A stretch of DNA of 21,257 nt from Oscillospiraceae bacterium (GTDB lineage: Bacteria; Bacillota; Clostridia; Oscillospirales; Ruminococcaceae): contig JAQXFT010000084.1 in the NCBI GenBank assembly GCA_029005335.1, positions 1 through 21,257 on the forward strand, written 5' to 3'. The notes under the pieces were generated by a model, which worked only from the letters and a program-made list of their open reading frames with translations, ran no database searches and was not told where the DNA came from. How positions within the stretch are numbered: position 1 is the stretch's first letter; each line of letters begins with the position of its first letter. The translations under genes and the position numbers were made by a program. Shown here piece by piece: positions 15,031 through 21,257 of the stretch.

Positions 15031-16536
15031 ATGGACAACAAAGAACAGCATTACCTGAATGTAACCCTGAATAATGAAGATAACCATAAAGATGATGTCG
15101 TTATATCATTTTCAGGGATTTTCAGAAAATTTAAAAAATATTTCCTTGTCTGGCTTATAACAGCAATAGTAGCCTGTATCATTACGCTGATAGGTTCAGC
15201 AATATTTTCGTCTGACCAGCATAAATCCATGACTGCCCTTGTAAGCTTTACCTTTGACGGAATCGAAGAAGGATTAGACCCCGACGGAAATAAGTTTGAT
15301 GTCAATTCACTGAAAAACCCTTTTGTTATCGAAAGTGCTTTGACAAAGCTGGGTTATCCTCTTGATGAGCTTGAAGATATAAGACAAGGTATCTCAATTG
15401 AGGGTATTATTCCCACAGATGCAATCGACAGAATCACTACATACAAAAGTGTATACGAAAATGCAACAAGCGGTGCATTAAGTGCAGCTCAGGCAATGCT
15501 TGATGTAACCTACTATCCTACACAGTATAAAGTAAAATTCAACTATTCAGAAACAAGCTTCGGAAATGAAGAAGCTGTTGAGATTTTTAATACGGTTCTT
15601 GAATGTTACCGTGATTACTTCTTTGAAACATATGGATATAACAAGGCACTGGGAAGTGCTGTTACAGCCCTTGACTATACCACCTATGACTATGCGGAAG
15701 CAGTTGATGTTTTTGACTCAACTCTTCAGGTGCTGAAAAACTATGTCTCAAATCTTGCTGAAGAAGATACAACACGTTTCCGTTCATCAAATACAGGATA
15801 TACATTCGCCGACCTTTCTGAAGCGATAAAAACTATTCAGGAAATGGATTTGGATAAAATATCATCATATGTTACAGTAAATAACGTTACAAGGGACAAG
15901 GATTCCCTTATAGATTATTATCAGTACAGAATTGATGCCCTTAACCGTGAAAAGACTATTGCTTCTGAAAATCTTGCAACTATTACAAAATCAATAGACA
16001 CATATCAGAAAGATACAATAATGATTTTCGGAAACGGTACTGACAATACCAATACACAGCAGACACAGGCATCAGCACAGTATGACCTGCTTATCAAGCA
16101 GAAAATTTCAGCACAGAATAATGTTTCAACAGCAACTCAGAGAATTAATTTCTATAACCAGAGAATAAAGGCACTTAAAGAAAAACCTGTAGGCTCTGAT
16201 GCAAAAATTGAACACGTTGAGGAACGTCTTTCAGATTTGAATACAAAAGTAAGCAATCTTATAGACAATATAAATAAAACTGCTGATGAATATTATACTA
16301 CTGTAGCCTTTGCAAATGCCTATAATGTACTTGTACCTGCAAGCTCATCATCTGTAGTTCATTCAATCAGGAATGTCATAGAGGATTCAATAAATTTATT
16401 GTTTATAATAGAAGCACTTCTGGTTGTTGTATATGTATGCGTTGCCTTTGTAAATGCAGTTGCAGACGAAAACAGGAAAAAAACCGTTATATCTGATTAC
16501 AAAGAAAAAACAGAAGAAAAAGCTGAAATCAAGTAA
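15031..16536 (+). CDS. Wzz-like polysaccharide co-polymerase / chain-length protein
   Basis: 501 residues. TAA directly precedes the ATG in frame, so no earlier start is possible; GGAGG (15013-15017) is 13 bases away, somewhat far. Topology: a short cytoplasmic N-terminus, a membrane helix at about 37-59 (FLVWLITAIVACIITLI), about 390 outside residues with long helical stretches (about 290-430), a second helix at about 454-477 (LLFIIEALLVVVYVC), and a charged cytoplasmic tail. This two-helix hairpin with a large helical extracytoplasmic part is the Wzz/PCP layout; the canonical Pro-rich stretch before the second helix is weak (VLVPASSSS). There is no fused tyrosine kinase. The likely role is control of exopolysaccharide or capsule chain length. 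The priming transferase at 18860 fits the same pathway, but two unrelated genes lie between. Confidence 0.7.
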   Translation: MDNKEQHYLNVTLNNEDNHKDDVVISFSGIFRKFKKYFLVWLITAIVACIITLIGSAIFSSDQHKSMTALVSFTFDGIEEGLDPDGNKFDVNSLKNPFVIESALTKLGYPLDELEDIRQGISIEGIIPTDAIDRITTYKSVYENATSGALSAAQAMLDVTYYPTQYKVKFNYSETSFGNEEAVEIFNTVLECYRDYFFETYGYNKALGSAVTALDYTTYDYAEAVDVFDSTLQVLKNYVSNLAEEDTTRFRSSNTGYTFADLSEAIKTIQEMDLDKISSYVTVNNVTRDKDSLIDYYQYRIDALNREKTIASENLATITKSIDTYQKDTIMIFGNGTDNTNTQQTQASAQYDLLIKQKISAQNNVSTATQRINFYNQRIKALKEKPVGSDAKIEHVEERLSDLNTKVSNLIDNINKTADEYYTTVAFANAYNVLVPASSSSVVHSIRNVIEDSINLLFIIEALLVVVYVCVAFVNAVADENRKKTVISDYKEKTEEKAEIK

Positions 16537-16543
16537 GAAAAAA

Positions 16544-16582
16544 ATCCCCTTAATGAACTTCTTCATTAAGGGGATATTATTA
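16544..16582. terminator. Bidirectional terminator between convergent genes
   Basis: ATCCCCTTAATGAA-cttc-TTCATTAAGGGGAT is a perfect 14-bp stem. The minus-strand transcript runs into a U-tract (A-run 16537-16544); the plus-strand tract is ATTATTATT. Confidence 0.9.
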
Positions 16583-17503
16583 TTGATTCATAAGAGCAGA
16601 TTTTAATTCGTCAAGTGTCATTGAAACTGAAATAAATTCATATTCTCCGACATTATAGCTTTCAATATCTTCATCGGAAATTTCTTTGCCGTCGATATAG
16701 CTTTTGCTGTAATTTCCGATAGATTCCGATTCATCTTCATCGGGCATACCGTTTCCGTTTACGTCATCGAAATTGAATGTTTCTATCTGTGTGGTTGTAT
16801 CCATTGAATGATTTTCGCTTATTGCCATATATGTGGTATAGCGGATAGCACCGGCATAATCGCTGTTGTAATTCCGGAGACTGTTTTTTTCCGGAACATA
16901 TTCATAGCCGGCATTTCCCATAGCTCCGTATCCCCAATGGTCCATTAATGTATATATTTCGCCGTTGCTGTAAGTGTAAAGGCTGATATAATATCCATCA
17001 GCACCCACAACAAGTTCAGGAATATCATCATTATCAAAATAAATCAGATTGAATTTACATTTACCGTCATCAAGTTCAGTTGCCATTTCAATATATGCTG
17101 TCTGATAGCTTTCAGCAGGTGTTACAGATTCAGTTTCAGCTGTGGCTTCGGTATTATTTTCCGGAATTTCGATTTCAGGCTTTGTAGTGATTTCCGGAGT
17201 ATTGGTTTCTGAAGCAGAGCTTTCGACGGAAGCTTCGGTAGTGATTTCCGGAGCATCAGTTTCTGAAGCAGAGCTTTCGACGGAAGCTTCGTCGGTAGTG
17301 ATTTCCGTAGCTTCAGTTTCTGAGACAGAGCTTTCTTTTAAAGTTTCGGTCTGAATTTCTGAGGTTGTAGTTACGGATTCTGTTGTTTTTGTTTCTGAAT
17401 TGATTCCGGAATCGGATACTTCGCTTACTTCACCGCAGGCGGTGAATGTTGCAAGCAATAGAGCAGAAGTTATAATCCGGCTTAGCTTATTCAGTTTTTT
17501 CAT
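16580..17503 (-). CDS. Repeat-containing lipoprotein of unknown function
   Basis: 307 residues; AAAGG lies 11 bases or so before ATG. The N-terminus MKKLNK, a hydrophobic segment and the lipobox FTAC (Cys about residue 22) mark a lipoprotein anchored outside the membrane. Residues about 25-130 are a Ser/Thr/Glu-rich stalk with three copies of an 18-19 residue unit (SVESSASET-x-x-PEITTEA). The C-terminal about 175 residues are a globular domain with FNLIYFDNDDIPELVVGADG, a VCBS/FG-GAP-like strand motif seen in many uncharacterised Firmicute exported proteins, and DVNGNGMPDEDE, a calcium-loop-like Asp/Asn pattern. The function is unknown; a surface-displayed, calcium-dependent domain on a stalk is the reasonable inference. 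It has its own strong promoter, divergent from trxB. Confidence 0.82.
   Translation of the reverse strand: MKKLNKLSRIITSALLLATFTACGEVSEVSDSGINSETKTTESVTTTSEIQTETLKESSVSETEATEITTDEASVESSASETDAPEITTEASVESSASETNTPEITTKPEIEIPENNTEATAETESVTPAESYQTAYIEMATELDDGKCKFNLIYFDNDDIPELVVGADGYYISLYTYSNGEIYTLMDHWGYGAMGNAGYEYVPEKNSLRNYNSDYAGAIRYTTYMAISENHSMDTTTQIETFNFDDVNGNGMPDEDESESIGNYSKSYIDGKEISDEDIESYNVGEYEFISVSMTLDELKSALMNQ
17187..17354 (-). repeat. Tandem 54-57 bp coding repeat (three copies)
   Basis: Units at 17187-17240, 17241-17297 and 17298-17354 each begin GTGATTTCCG on the plus strand. The first two are nearly identical over TTTCTGAAGCAGAGCTTTCG; the third is more diverged. They encode the lipoprotein's stalk and keep frame (unit lengths divisible by 3). 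Confidence 0.85.
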
Positions 17504-17542
17504 TGTTGAAAACGACCTTTCATATTATATTTTTGTAAATAA

Positions 17543-17571
17543 ATTATATCACATAAGCTATAATTTGTCAA
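17543..17571 (-). promoter_or_regulatory. Promoter of the lipoprotein gene
   Basis: Minus strand TTGACA (17571-17566), 17 bases, TATAAT (17548-17543). Confidence 0.85.
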
Positions 17572-17640
17572 TATAACTGTTGAATTTAAGCTTTGTTTTC
17601 TGCACATATTATATTATATATTTTGATAAGGAGAATTTTT

Positions 17641-18549
17641 ATGTATGATGTAATTATAGTGGGAGCGGGAACAGCAGGACTTTCATCAGCAATATATGTA
17701 TTAAGACTTGGAAAAAGAGTTCTTTTGCTGGAGAGAAATTATTATGGCGGACAGATTATCAATGCAACTGAGATAGAAAATTATCCGGCAATAAGGAGGA
17801 TATCGGGATATGATTTTGCGAAGGCTCTCTATGAACAGGTAATTGCACTTGGTGCGGATATTGAATATGAAAGGGTAGTTTCGATAGAAAACGGAAGATA
17901 TGAAAAGACTGTTATTACGGAAAAAAACAGTTATAAATGCAGAAGTGTTATAATTGCCTCCGGACTTAAAAAGCGTAAGCTTGGAATTGAAAATGAAGAA
18001 AGATTTACAGGAAAGGGAATATCATATTGTGCTGTATGTGACGGAGCATTCTATAAGGGAAAAACAGTAGCTGTGGCAGGCGGAGGAAATACAGCTCTTA
18101 TGGATGCCCTTTTACTTTCTGATTATTGCAGCAGAGTGTATATAATTCACCGTCGTAAGGAGTTCAGGGGAGAAAAGCTTCTTGCTGAAAAATTAAGCAG
18201 ACGTGAAAATATTTCGTATATGCTCAACTGTACTATTACGGCTCTGAACGGTTCAGAAAGACTTGAGTCAGTATCTGTGACCAGCAATGACAGCAGGATT
18301 CAGAATAATATAGAATTATCGGGGCTTTTTGTAGCAGTAGGACAGATTCCCGATAATGAGAGCTTCTCCGGACTGCTGGAACTCGATGAAAACGGATATA
18401 TAATAAGTGATAATTGCAGTACATCTGCAGAGGGTATATTTTCAGCAGGGGATTGTCGCAGAAAGGATATAAGACAGCTTGCTACAGCAGTATCAGATGG
18501 TGCTGTTGCCGGAATAAAGGCGTGTGAATATATTAACCGCAAAGAATAA
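17641..18549 (+). CDS. trxB: Thioredoxin reductase (NAD(P)H, FAD-dependent)
   Basis: 302 residues from ATG 17641, preceded by AAGGAG 9 bases upstream; earlier in-frame TTG codons are rejected. Motifs: FAD-binding GAGTAG (8-13), YYGGQIINATEIENYP, redox-active C130-AVC133-DG, nucleotide-binding GGGNTA (147-152), HRRKEFRGEK (the arginines that usually hold the NADPH 2'-phosphate) and the C-terminal FAD motif GIFSAGD ... RQLATAVSDGAVAG. The length is normal for the low-molecular-weight type. It passes electrons from NADPH to thioredoxin in the cytoplasm. No thioredoxin gene is adjacent. GGGNTA in place of GGGDSA is common in clostridial proteins. Confidence 0.93.
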   Translation: MYDVIIVGAGTAGLSSAIYVLRLGKRVLLLERNYYGGQIINATEIENYPAIRRISGYDFAKALYEQVIALGADIEYERVVSIENGRYEKTVITEKNSYKCRSVIIASGLKKRKLGIENEERFTGKGISYCAVCDGAFYKGKTVAVAGGGNTALMDALLLSDYCSRVYIIHRRKEFRGEKLLAEKLSRRENISYMLNCTITALNGSERLESVSVTSNDSRIQNNIELSGLFVAVGQIPDNESFSGLLELDENGYIISDNCSTSAEGIFSAGDCRRKDIRQLATAVSDGAVAGIKACEYINRKE

Positions 18550-18757
18550 TTATCCGGAAAAATATACCGGAAGTATAAAATAAAGCAAATAATCTCTCCG
18601 AAATATTTAAAAAATATCTTTACTGTATAGTTTTTATGTTCATTCTGGCATTATTTTCCGATTTTTTTTCAAATTGTATAAAATCAATAAATTTTAAAAA
18701 AATAGTGTTGGGTTTTATTGAAGTTTGATGAAATTATTAGAAAAATTTAATATCTGG

Positions 18758-18787
18758 TTGACATTGCAAGTTAATATGGTTTATAAT
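18758..18787 (+). promoter_or_regulatory. Promoter of the sugar transferase gene
   Basis: TTGACA (18758-18763), 18 bases, TATAAT (18782-18787). The rest of the 18550-18859 gap is very AT-rich. It holds only a short TCCGG/CCGGA hairpin (18553-18571) without a T-run after trxB, and nothing else I can support. Confidence 0.75.
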
Positions 18788-18859
18788 AATATTTATAGTA
18801 AAGCTGAAAACTATTTTTGAGGGATAATGTGTTTGTTATTGAAAGTGAGGCTGAAAAAA

Positions 18860-19534
18860 ATGGAAATTAATTTGCCGAAGGAAAGAGCTATATCGCTTTC
18901 CGAACCTGATGAATCCGAAATGCTTATTAAGAAAAAACCTTTGTATGATGTGGCAAAAAGAGCTTTTGACATTACGGCTTCTATTCTCGGACTTACTATT
19001 TTAAGTCTGCCAATGGCTGCTATTTCTCTTGTTATCGTTATGGACGACCCCGGAAATCCTATATTCGTTCAGGAAAGAGTCGGCATGAACGGCGAAAAAT
19101 TTAAAATATACAAATTCAGAACTATGGTTAAAAATGCTGAGAAATTACGCCATAACAAGGAATTTGAAAGCCAGAATCAGTCTGACGGTCCTTTGTTTAA
19201 AATCAAAAATGATAAGAGAATCCTTAAAAGCGGAAATTTTCTCCGCAAGCTGAGTCTCGATGAGCTTCCCCAGCTCATTAATATCCTGAAAGGGGATATG
19301 TCTGTAATAGGCCCCAGACCATTTATTCCGGAGGAGCAGAAGGAACTTATTTTTGAACGACTTCTTGTCAAGCCCGGTCTTTCCTGCTACTGGCAGATTC
19401 AGCATACTCCGGAAATGCCGATTGATGAGCAGATGGAGCTTGACCTTAAATACATAAGAGAACGTTCAATGACTACTGATTTAAAGCTTATTTTAAAAAC
19501 TTTCGGAATTATAATTCATGGCAGAAATTACTGA
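18860..19534 (+). CDS. Priming glycosyl-phosphate (sugar) transferase
   Basis: 224 residues from ATG 18860, with GTGAGG 9 bases upstream; an in-frame ATG at 18827 has GAGGG only 3 bases away and is less likely. The family (bacterial sugar transferase, WcaJ/EpsL/PglC core) moves a sugar-1-phosphate from a nucleotide sugar to undecaprenyl phosphate, the first step of polysaccharide repeat assembly. Motifs: YDVAKRAFDI before one membrane re-entrant helix (TASILGLTILSLPMAAISLV), VGMNGEKFKIYKFRTM, the catalytic-region LDELPQLINILKGDMSVIGP and RP, and PGLSCYWQI (usually PGITGLWQ). It lacks the multi-helix N-terminus of WbaP/WcaJ, so it is the short monotopic form. The sugar is not predictable. Confidence 0.9.
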   Translation: MEINLPKERAISLSEPDESEMLIKKKPLYDVAKRAFDITASILGLTILSLPMAAISLVIVMDDPGNPIFVQERVGMNGEKFKIYKFRTMVKNAEKLRHNKEFESQNQSDGPLFKIKNDKRILKSGNFLRKLSLDELPQLINILKGDMSVIGPRPFIPEEQKELIFERLLVKPGLSCYWQIQHTPEMPIDEQMELDLKYIRERSMTTDLKLILKTFGIIIHGRNY

Positions 19535-19545
19535 TAAAAAAAATC

Positions 19546-19577
19546 TGGCGGATTTTAAAAATCCGCCATTTTTTGTT
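19546..19577. terminator. Bidirectional terminator between sugar transferase and GH5 genes
   Basis: TGGCGGATTT / AAATCCGCCA with a short loop. TTTTTTGTTTT follows on the plus strand, and an A-run (19536-19543) gives the U-tract on the minus strand. Confidence 0.9.
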
Positions 19578-19580
19578 TTA

Positions 19581-21257
19581 TTATGCGTCAGGGTCAAGAG
19601 ATGATATGATATTTGCAAGATACTGCTGAATCATAAGAACATCACCTGATGTAATACCGTCTCCGTGGTTCTGAACATCTCCGAGAATTAAAGCTTCATC
19701 TGAGAGCGGATTTGACTGCTGGTCACCTACGAATGCGGCAGCGGAAACAACGTCAGCTATTTCGACTTTGCCGTCATTATTCATATCGCCCCATACGCCT
19801 GTATTTGTTGTTGGATTTGTGGGAACTTCCTGAGAAGTAGATTCTGCTGTAGTTGTAGTAACTGTAGTAGTAGTAGTGGTTGTAGTAGTAGTGGTTGTAG
19901 TAGTAGATGTAGTTGTTGCAGGAGTTTTTTCGCCAACTATTCTTGCACCTGTGAACTCATAATCACCGTTTGCATACCATACCTGTACATCAAGACTGTT
20001 CATAGATTTAATAGAGTCAATAAGAGTCTGAAGCTCTGCTTTGTCTGTGACTTCGCTTGAAACTCCGCCGACAGTGTGACTTGCTACTGAAGGATTGTTG
20101 AAATCGAGTTCAATAGTTCCTGAAGATTTCACATCATAGTTATATGAAACCCAGTATCCGTCGCTTCCGCCAATCCAGAAGCCTACACCGCCCATAACAT
20201 TATTGCAGCCGCTTCCGAACTTAACGTCAAGTTCTACCTTATCGCCGACAGGTCTGCTGAATACAACTGAAACGCCCTTATCAGTTTTATTGATAATACC
20301 TATTCTGTCATCAGTCTCTGTAGGTGTAACGTACTTGGTATTTTCATCGCCGGAATATTTTGCCATAGCGTCAATAATTGACTGATACTTGATTGTATTT
20401 GAAGCACGGTCAAGGATACCGAAGTTTTCGCCGTTTCCGGTAAATGCATTGTTATCCCACCAGCAGCAGGTGATACCTCTTGCACGTGCAGCAGCGATAT
20501 AGTAAGCAGCATAATTTGTACGAGCCTGAACATTTTCGTTTTTATTGATTGCACCGAATTCGTCAACGATAACCGGAATATTCTTTGAGATAAAGCTGAG
20601 GTAAAGCTTATCCATAAGGGTATCGATATCGCCGCCGGAGCTGTTTACGTCGAAAGTATCAACGCTCTGTGAATCGCTTGGAGAAGCCATAGCGAAGAAG
20701 TAAGGAATATAAGCATGAGTTTCGAGCATCATTTTATTTTCAACGGTATCTGTGGGCATTTTAAATACACTGCTTACGGCAGCATCAGCACCTGCACCGT
20801 ATGCCGGAACCATAAGGTAACGGTTAGCATTGTTTCCGCCCGAAGCACGAACAACGTCAACGAATTTCTGATTCATTTCGTTTATACATTCCTGAGCCTC
20901 AATACATTCCTGAGCATTTGCGTTGAAGTTCCATTCATAAACGCTTCCGATAATTCTTGGTTCGTTGAGGGATTCAAAAATAAGCTTTTCATTGTAGTCT
21001 TTGAAGCGGTCAGCAACCTGAGTCCATATATCCTCCACATATTTGAGTGACTGTTCAAGATACTGCTTTTCAGGGAAGAAACCGAGAACCTTTCCGTTAT
21101 ATATGTCGTTGTCGTGGTGAATGTTAAGGATTATGTGCATATCGTTTGCAACAGCGTAATCAACGACTTCCTGAACACGGTCGAGCCATTCCTTATCGAT
21201 GTTGTTGTTTTCATCGATATGGTTATGCCACGATACAGGGATACGGATAGTCTGGAA
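19581..21257 (-). CDS. Secreted GH5 cellulase with CBM-like module and dockerin (N-terminus cut off)
   Basis: The frame is open to the window edge; the start and signal peptide lie beyond 21257, so an ATG at 21140 is internal. The first visible residues, FQTIRIPVSWHNH, are the GH5 strand with the conserved Arg. Then come NIHHDN, the acid/base Glu in LIFESLNEPR, and the nucleophile Glu in VIVDEFGA, with CCWWDNNAF at the last strand; this resembles subfamily GH5_4. After the catalytic domain (to about 20330) follows a beta-rich module of about 130 residues (GGVGFWIGGSDGYWVSYNYD), probably carbohydrate-binding but not identified. Next are a Thr-rich linker and a dockerin (WGDMNNDGKVEIADVVSAAA ... 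GDVQNHGDGITSGD) very like that of the GH9 enzyme. It hydrolyses beta-1,4-glucans, perhaps xyloglucan, outside the cell. Confidence 0.93.
   Translation of the reverse strand, partial: FQTIRIPVSWHNHIDENNNIDKEWLDRVQEVVDYAVANDMHIILNIHHDNDIYNGKVLGFFPEKQYLEQSLKYVEDIWTQVADRFKDYNEKLIFESLNEPRIIGSVYEWNFNANAQECIEAQECINEMNQKFVDVVRASGGNNANRYLMVPAYGAGADAAVSSVFKMPTDTVENKMMLETHAYIPYFFAMASPSDSQSVDTFDVNSSGGDIDTLMDKLYLSFISKNIPVIVDEFGAINKNENVQARTNYAAYYIAAARARGITCCWWDNNAFTGNGENFGILDRASNTIKYQSIIDAMAKYSGDENTKYVTPTETDDRIGIINKTDKGVSVVFSRPVGDKVELDVKFGSGCNNVMGGVGFWIGGSDGYWVSYNYDVKSSGTIELDFNNPSVASHTVGGVSSEVTDKAELQTLIDSIKSMNSLDVQVWYANGDYEFTGARIVGEKTPATTTSTTTTTTTTTTTTTTVTTTTAESTSQEVPTNPTTNTGVWGDMNNDGKVEIADVVSAAAFVGDQQSNPLSDEALILGDVQNHGDGITSGDVLMIQQYLANIISSLDPDA
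19852..19920 (-). repeat. Thr-codon low-complexity tract in the GH5 linker
   Basis: GTA/GTT/GTG triplets on the plus strand (ACT/ACA/ACC on the coding strand) encode a run of about 20 threonines broken by one Val. It is a flexible, probably glycosylated linker and a likely site of length variation. Confidence 0.85.

Noticed and set aside
17187..17354. CRISPR-like array
   Set aside because: The 54-57 bp units are contiguous without unique spacers and keep the reading frame of a lipoprotein.
18553..18571. Terminator after trxB
   Set aside because: A 5-bp stem with a 9-base loop and no T-run; too weak to call.
20715..21050. A 111-codon plus-strand frame opposite the GH5 gene
   Set aside because: The minus-strand frame holds the GH5 catalytic motifs; this is its antisense shadow.
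1..21257. Insertion sequences, phage genes or a replication origin
   Set aside because: No transposase, integrase, phage structural genes, terminal inverted repeats or DnaA-box clusters were found.

Overview
The window looks like chromosome from a cellulolytic, low-GC Gram-positive anaerobe of the Ruminococcus group. The basis is a cellobiose phosphorylase (GH94), two secreted cellulases (GH9 and GH5) that both end in very similar dockerins, SD sequences of the AGGAG type, and many promoters of the form TTGACA-17-TATAAT. Genus-level placement is inference from the dockerin style and enzyme set. The species cannot be told from this window.

Layout. 1-717: C-terminal third of a GH94 cellobiose phosphorylase, then a terminator. 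860-1396: a lone ECF transporter S component. 1550-1987: a small exported protein of unknown role. 2124-4193: a P1B-2 (Zn/Cd/Pb) ATPase whose promoter carries an ArsR/SmtB-type operator although no ArsR gene is nearby. 4235-5058 (minus): an XRE-type and a MarR-type regulator, with related dyads in front of each. 5264-5339 (minus): tRNA-Trp(CCA). 5470-6333 (minus): a PHP-domain phosphoesterase. 6604-11386 (plus): a two-gene McrBC-like nuclease system. 11376-12170 (minus) and 12379-14796 (plus): an AraC-family regulator divergent from a CBM-Ig-GH9-dockerin cellulase. 15031-16536: a Wzz-like polysaccharide co-polymerase. 16580-17503 (minus): a repeat-rich lipoprotein. 17641-18549: thioredoxin reductase. 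18860-19534: a priming sugar transferase. 19581-21257 (minus): a GH5 cellulase with dockerin, cut at its N-terminus by the window edge.

How the parts fit. The GH9 and GH5 enzymes would be exported and docked on a cohesin-bearing scaffold. They cleave beta-glucans to cellodextrins and cellobiose, and the GH94 enzyme phosphorolyses cellobiose in the cytoplasm. The AraC regulator has a near-ideal promoter facing away from the GH9 gene and is the obvious candidate regulator for it. The Wzz-like protein and the sugar transferase point to exopolysaccharide or capsule assembly, but the rest of that pathway is elsewhere.

The most interesting segment is 6604-11386. Gene one is a 994-residue protein with a long unrecognised N-terminus, a coiled coil and a McrB-type AAA+ motor. 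Gene two is a DUF2357/PD-(D/E)XK nuclease of the McrC kind. This is a probable anti-phage (type IV restriction-like) module. It departs from classical McrB in its sensor/GTP-specificity motif, and the nuclease gene seems to lack a standard start codon at the expected place.
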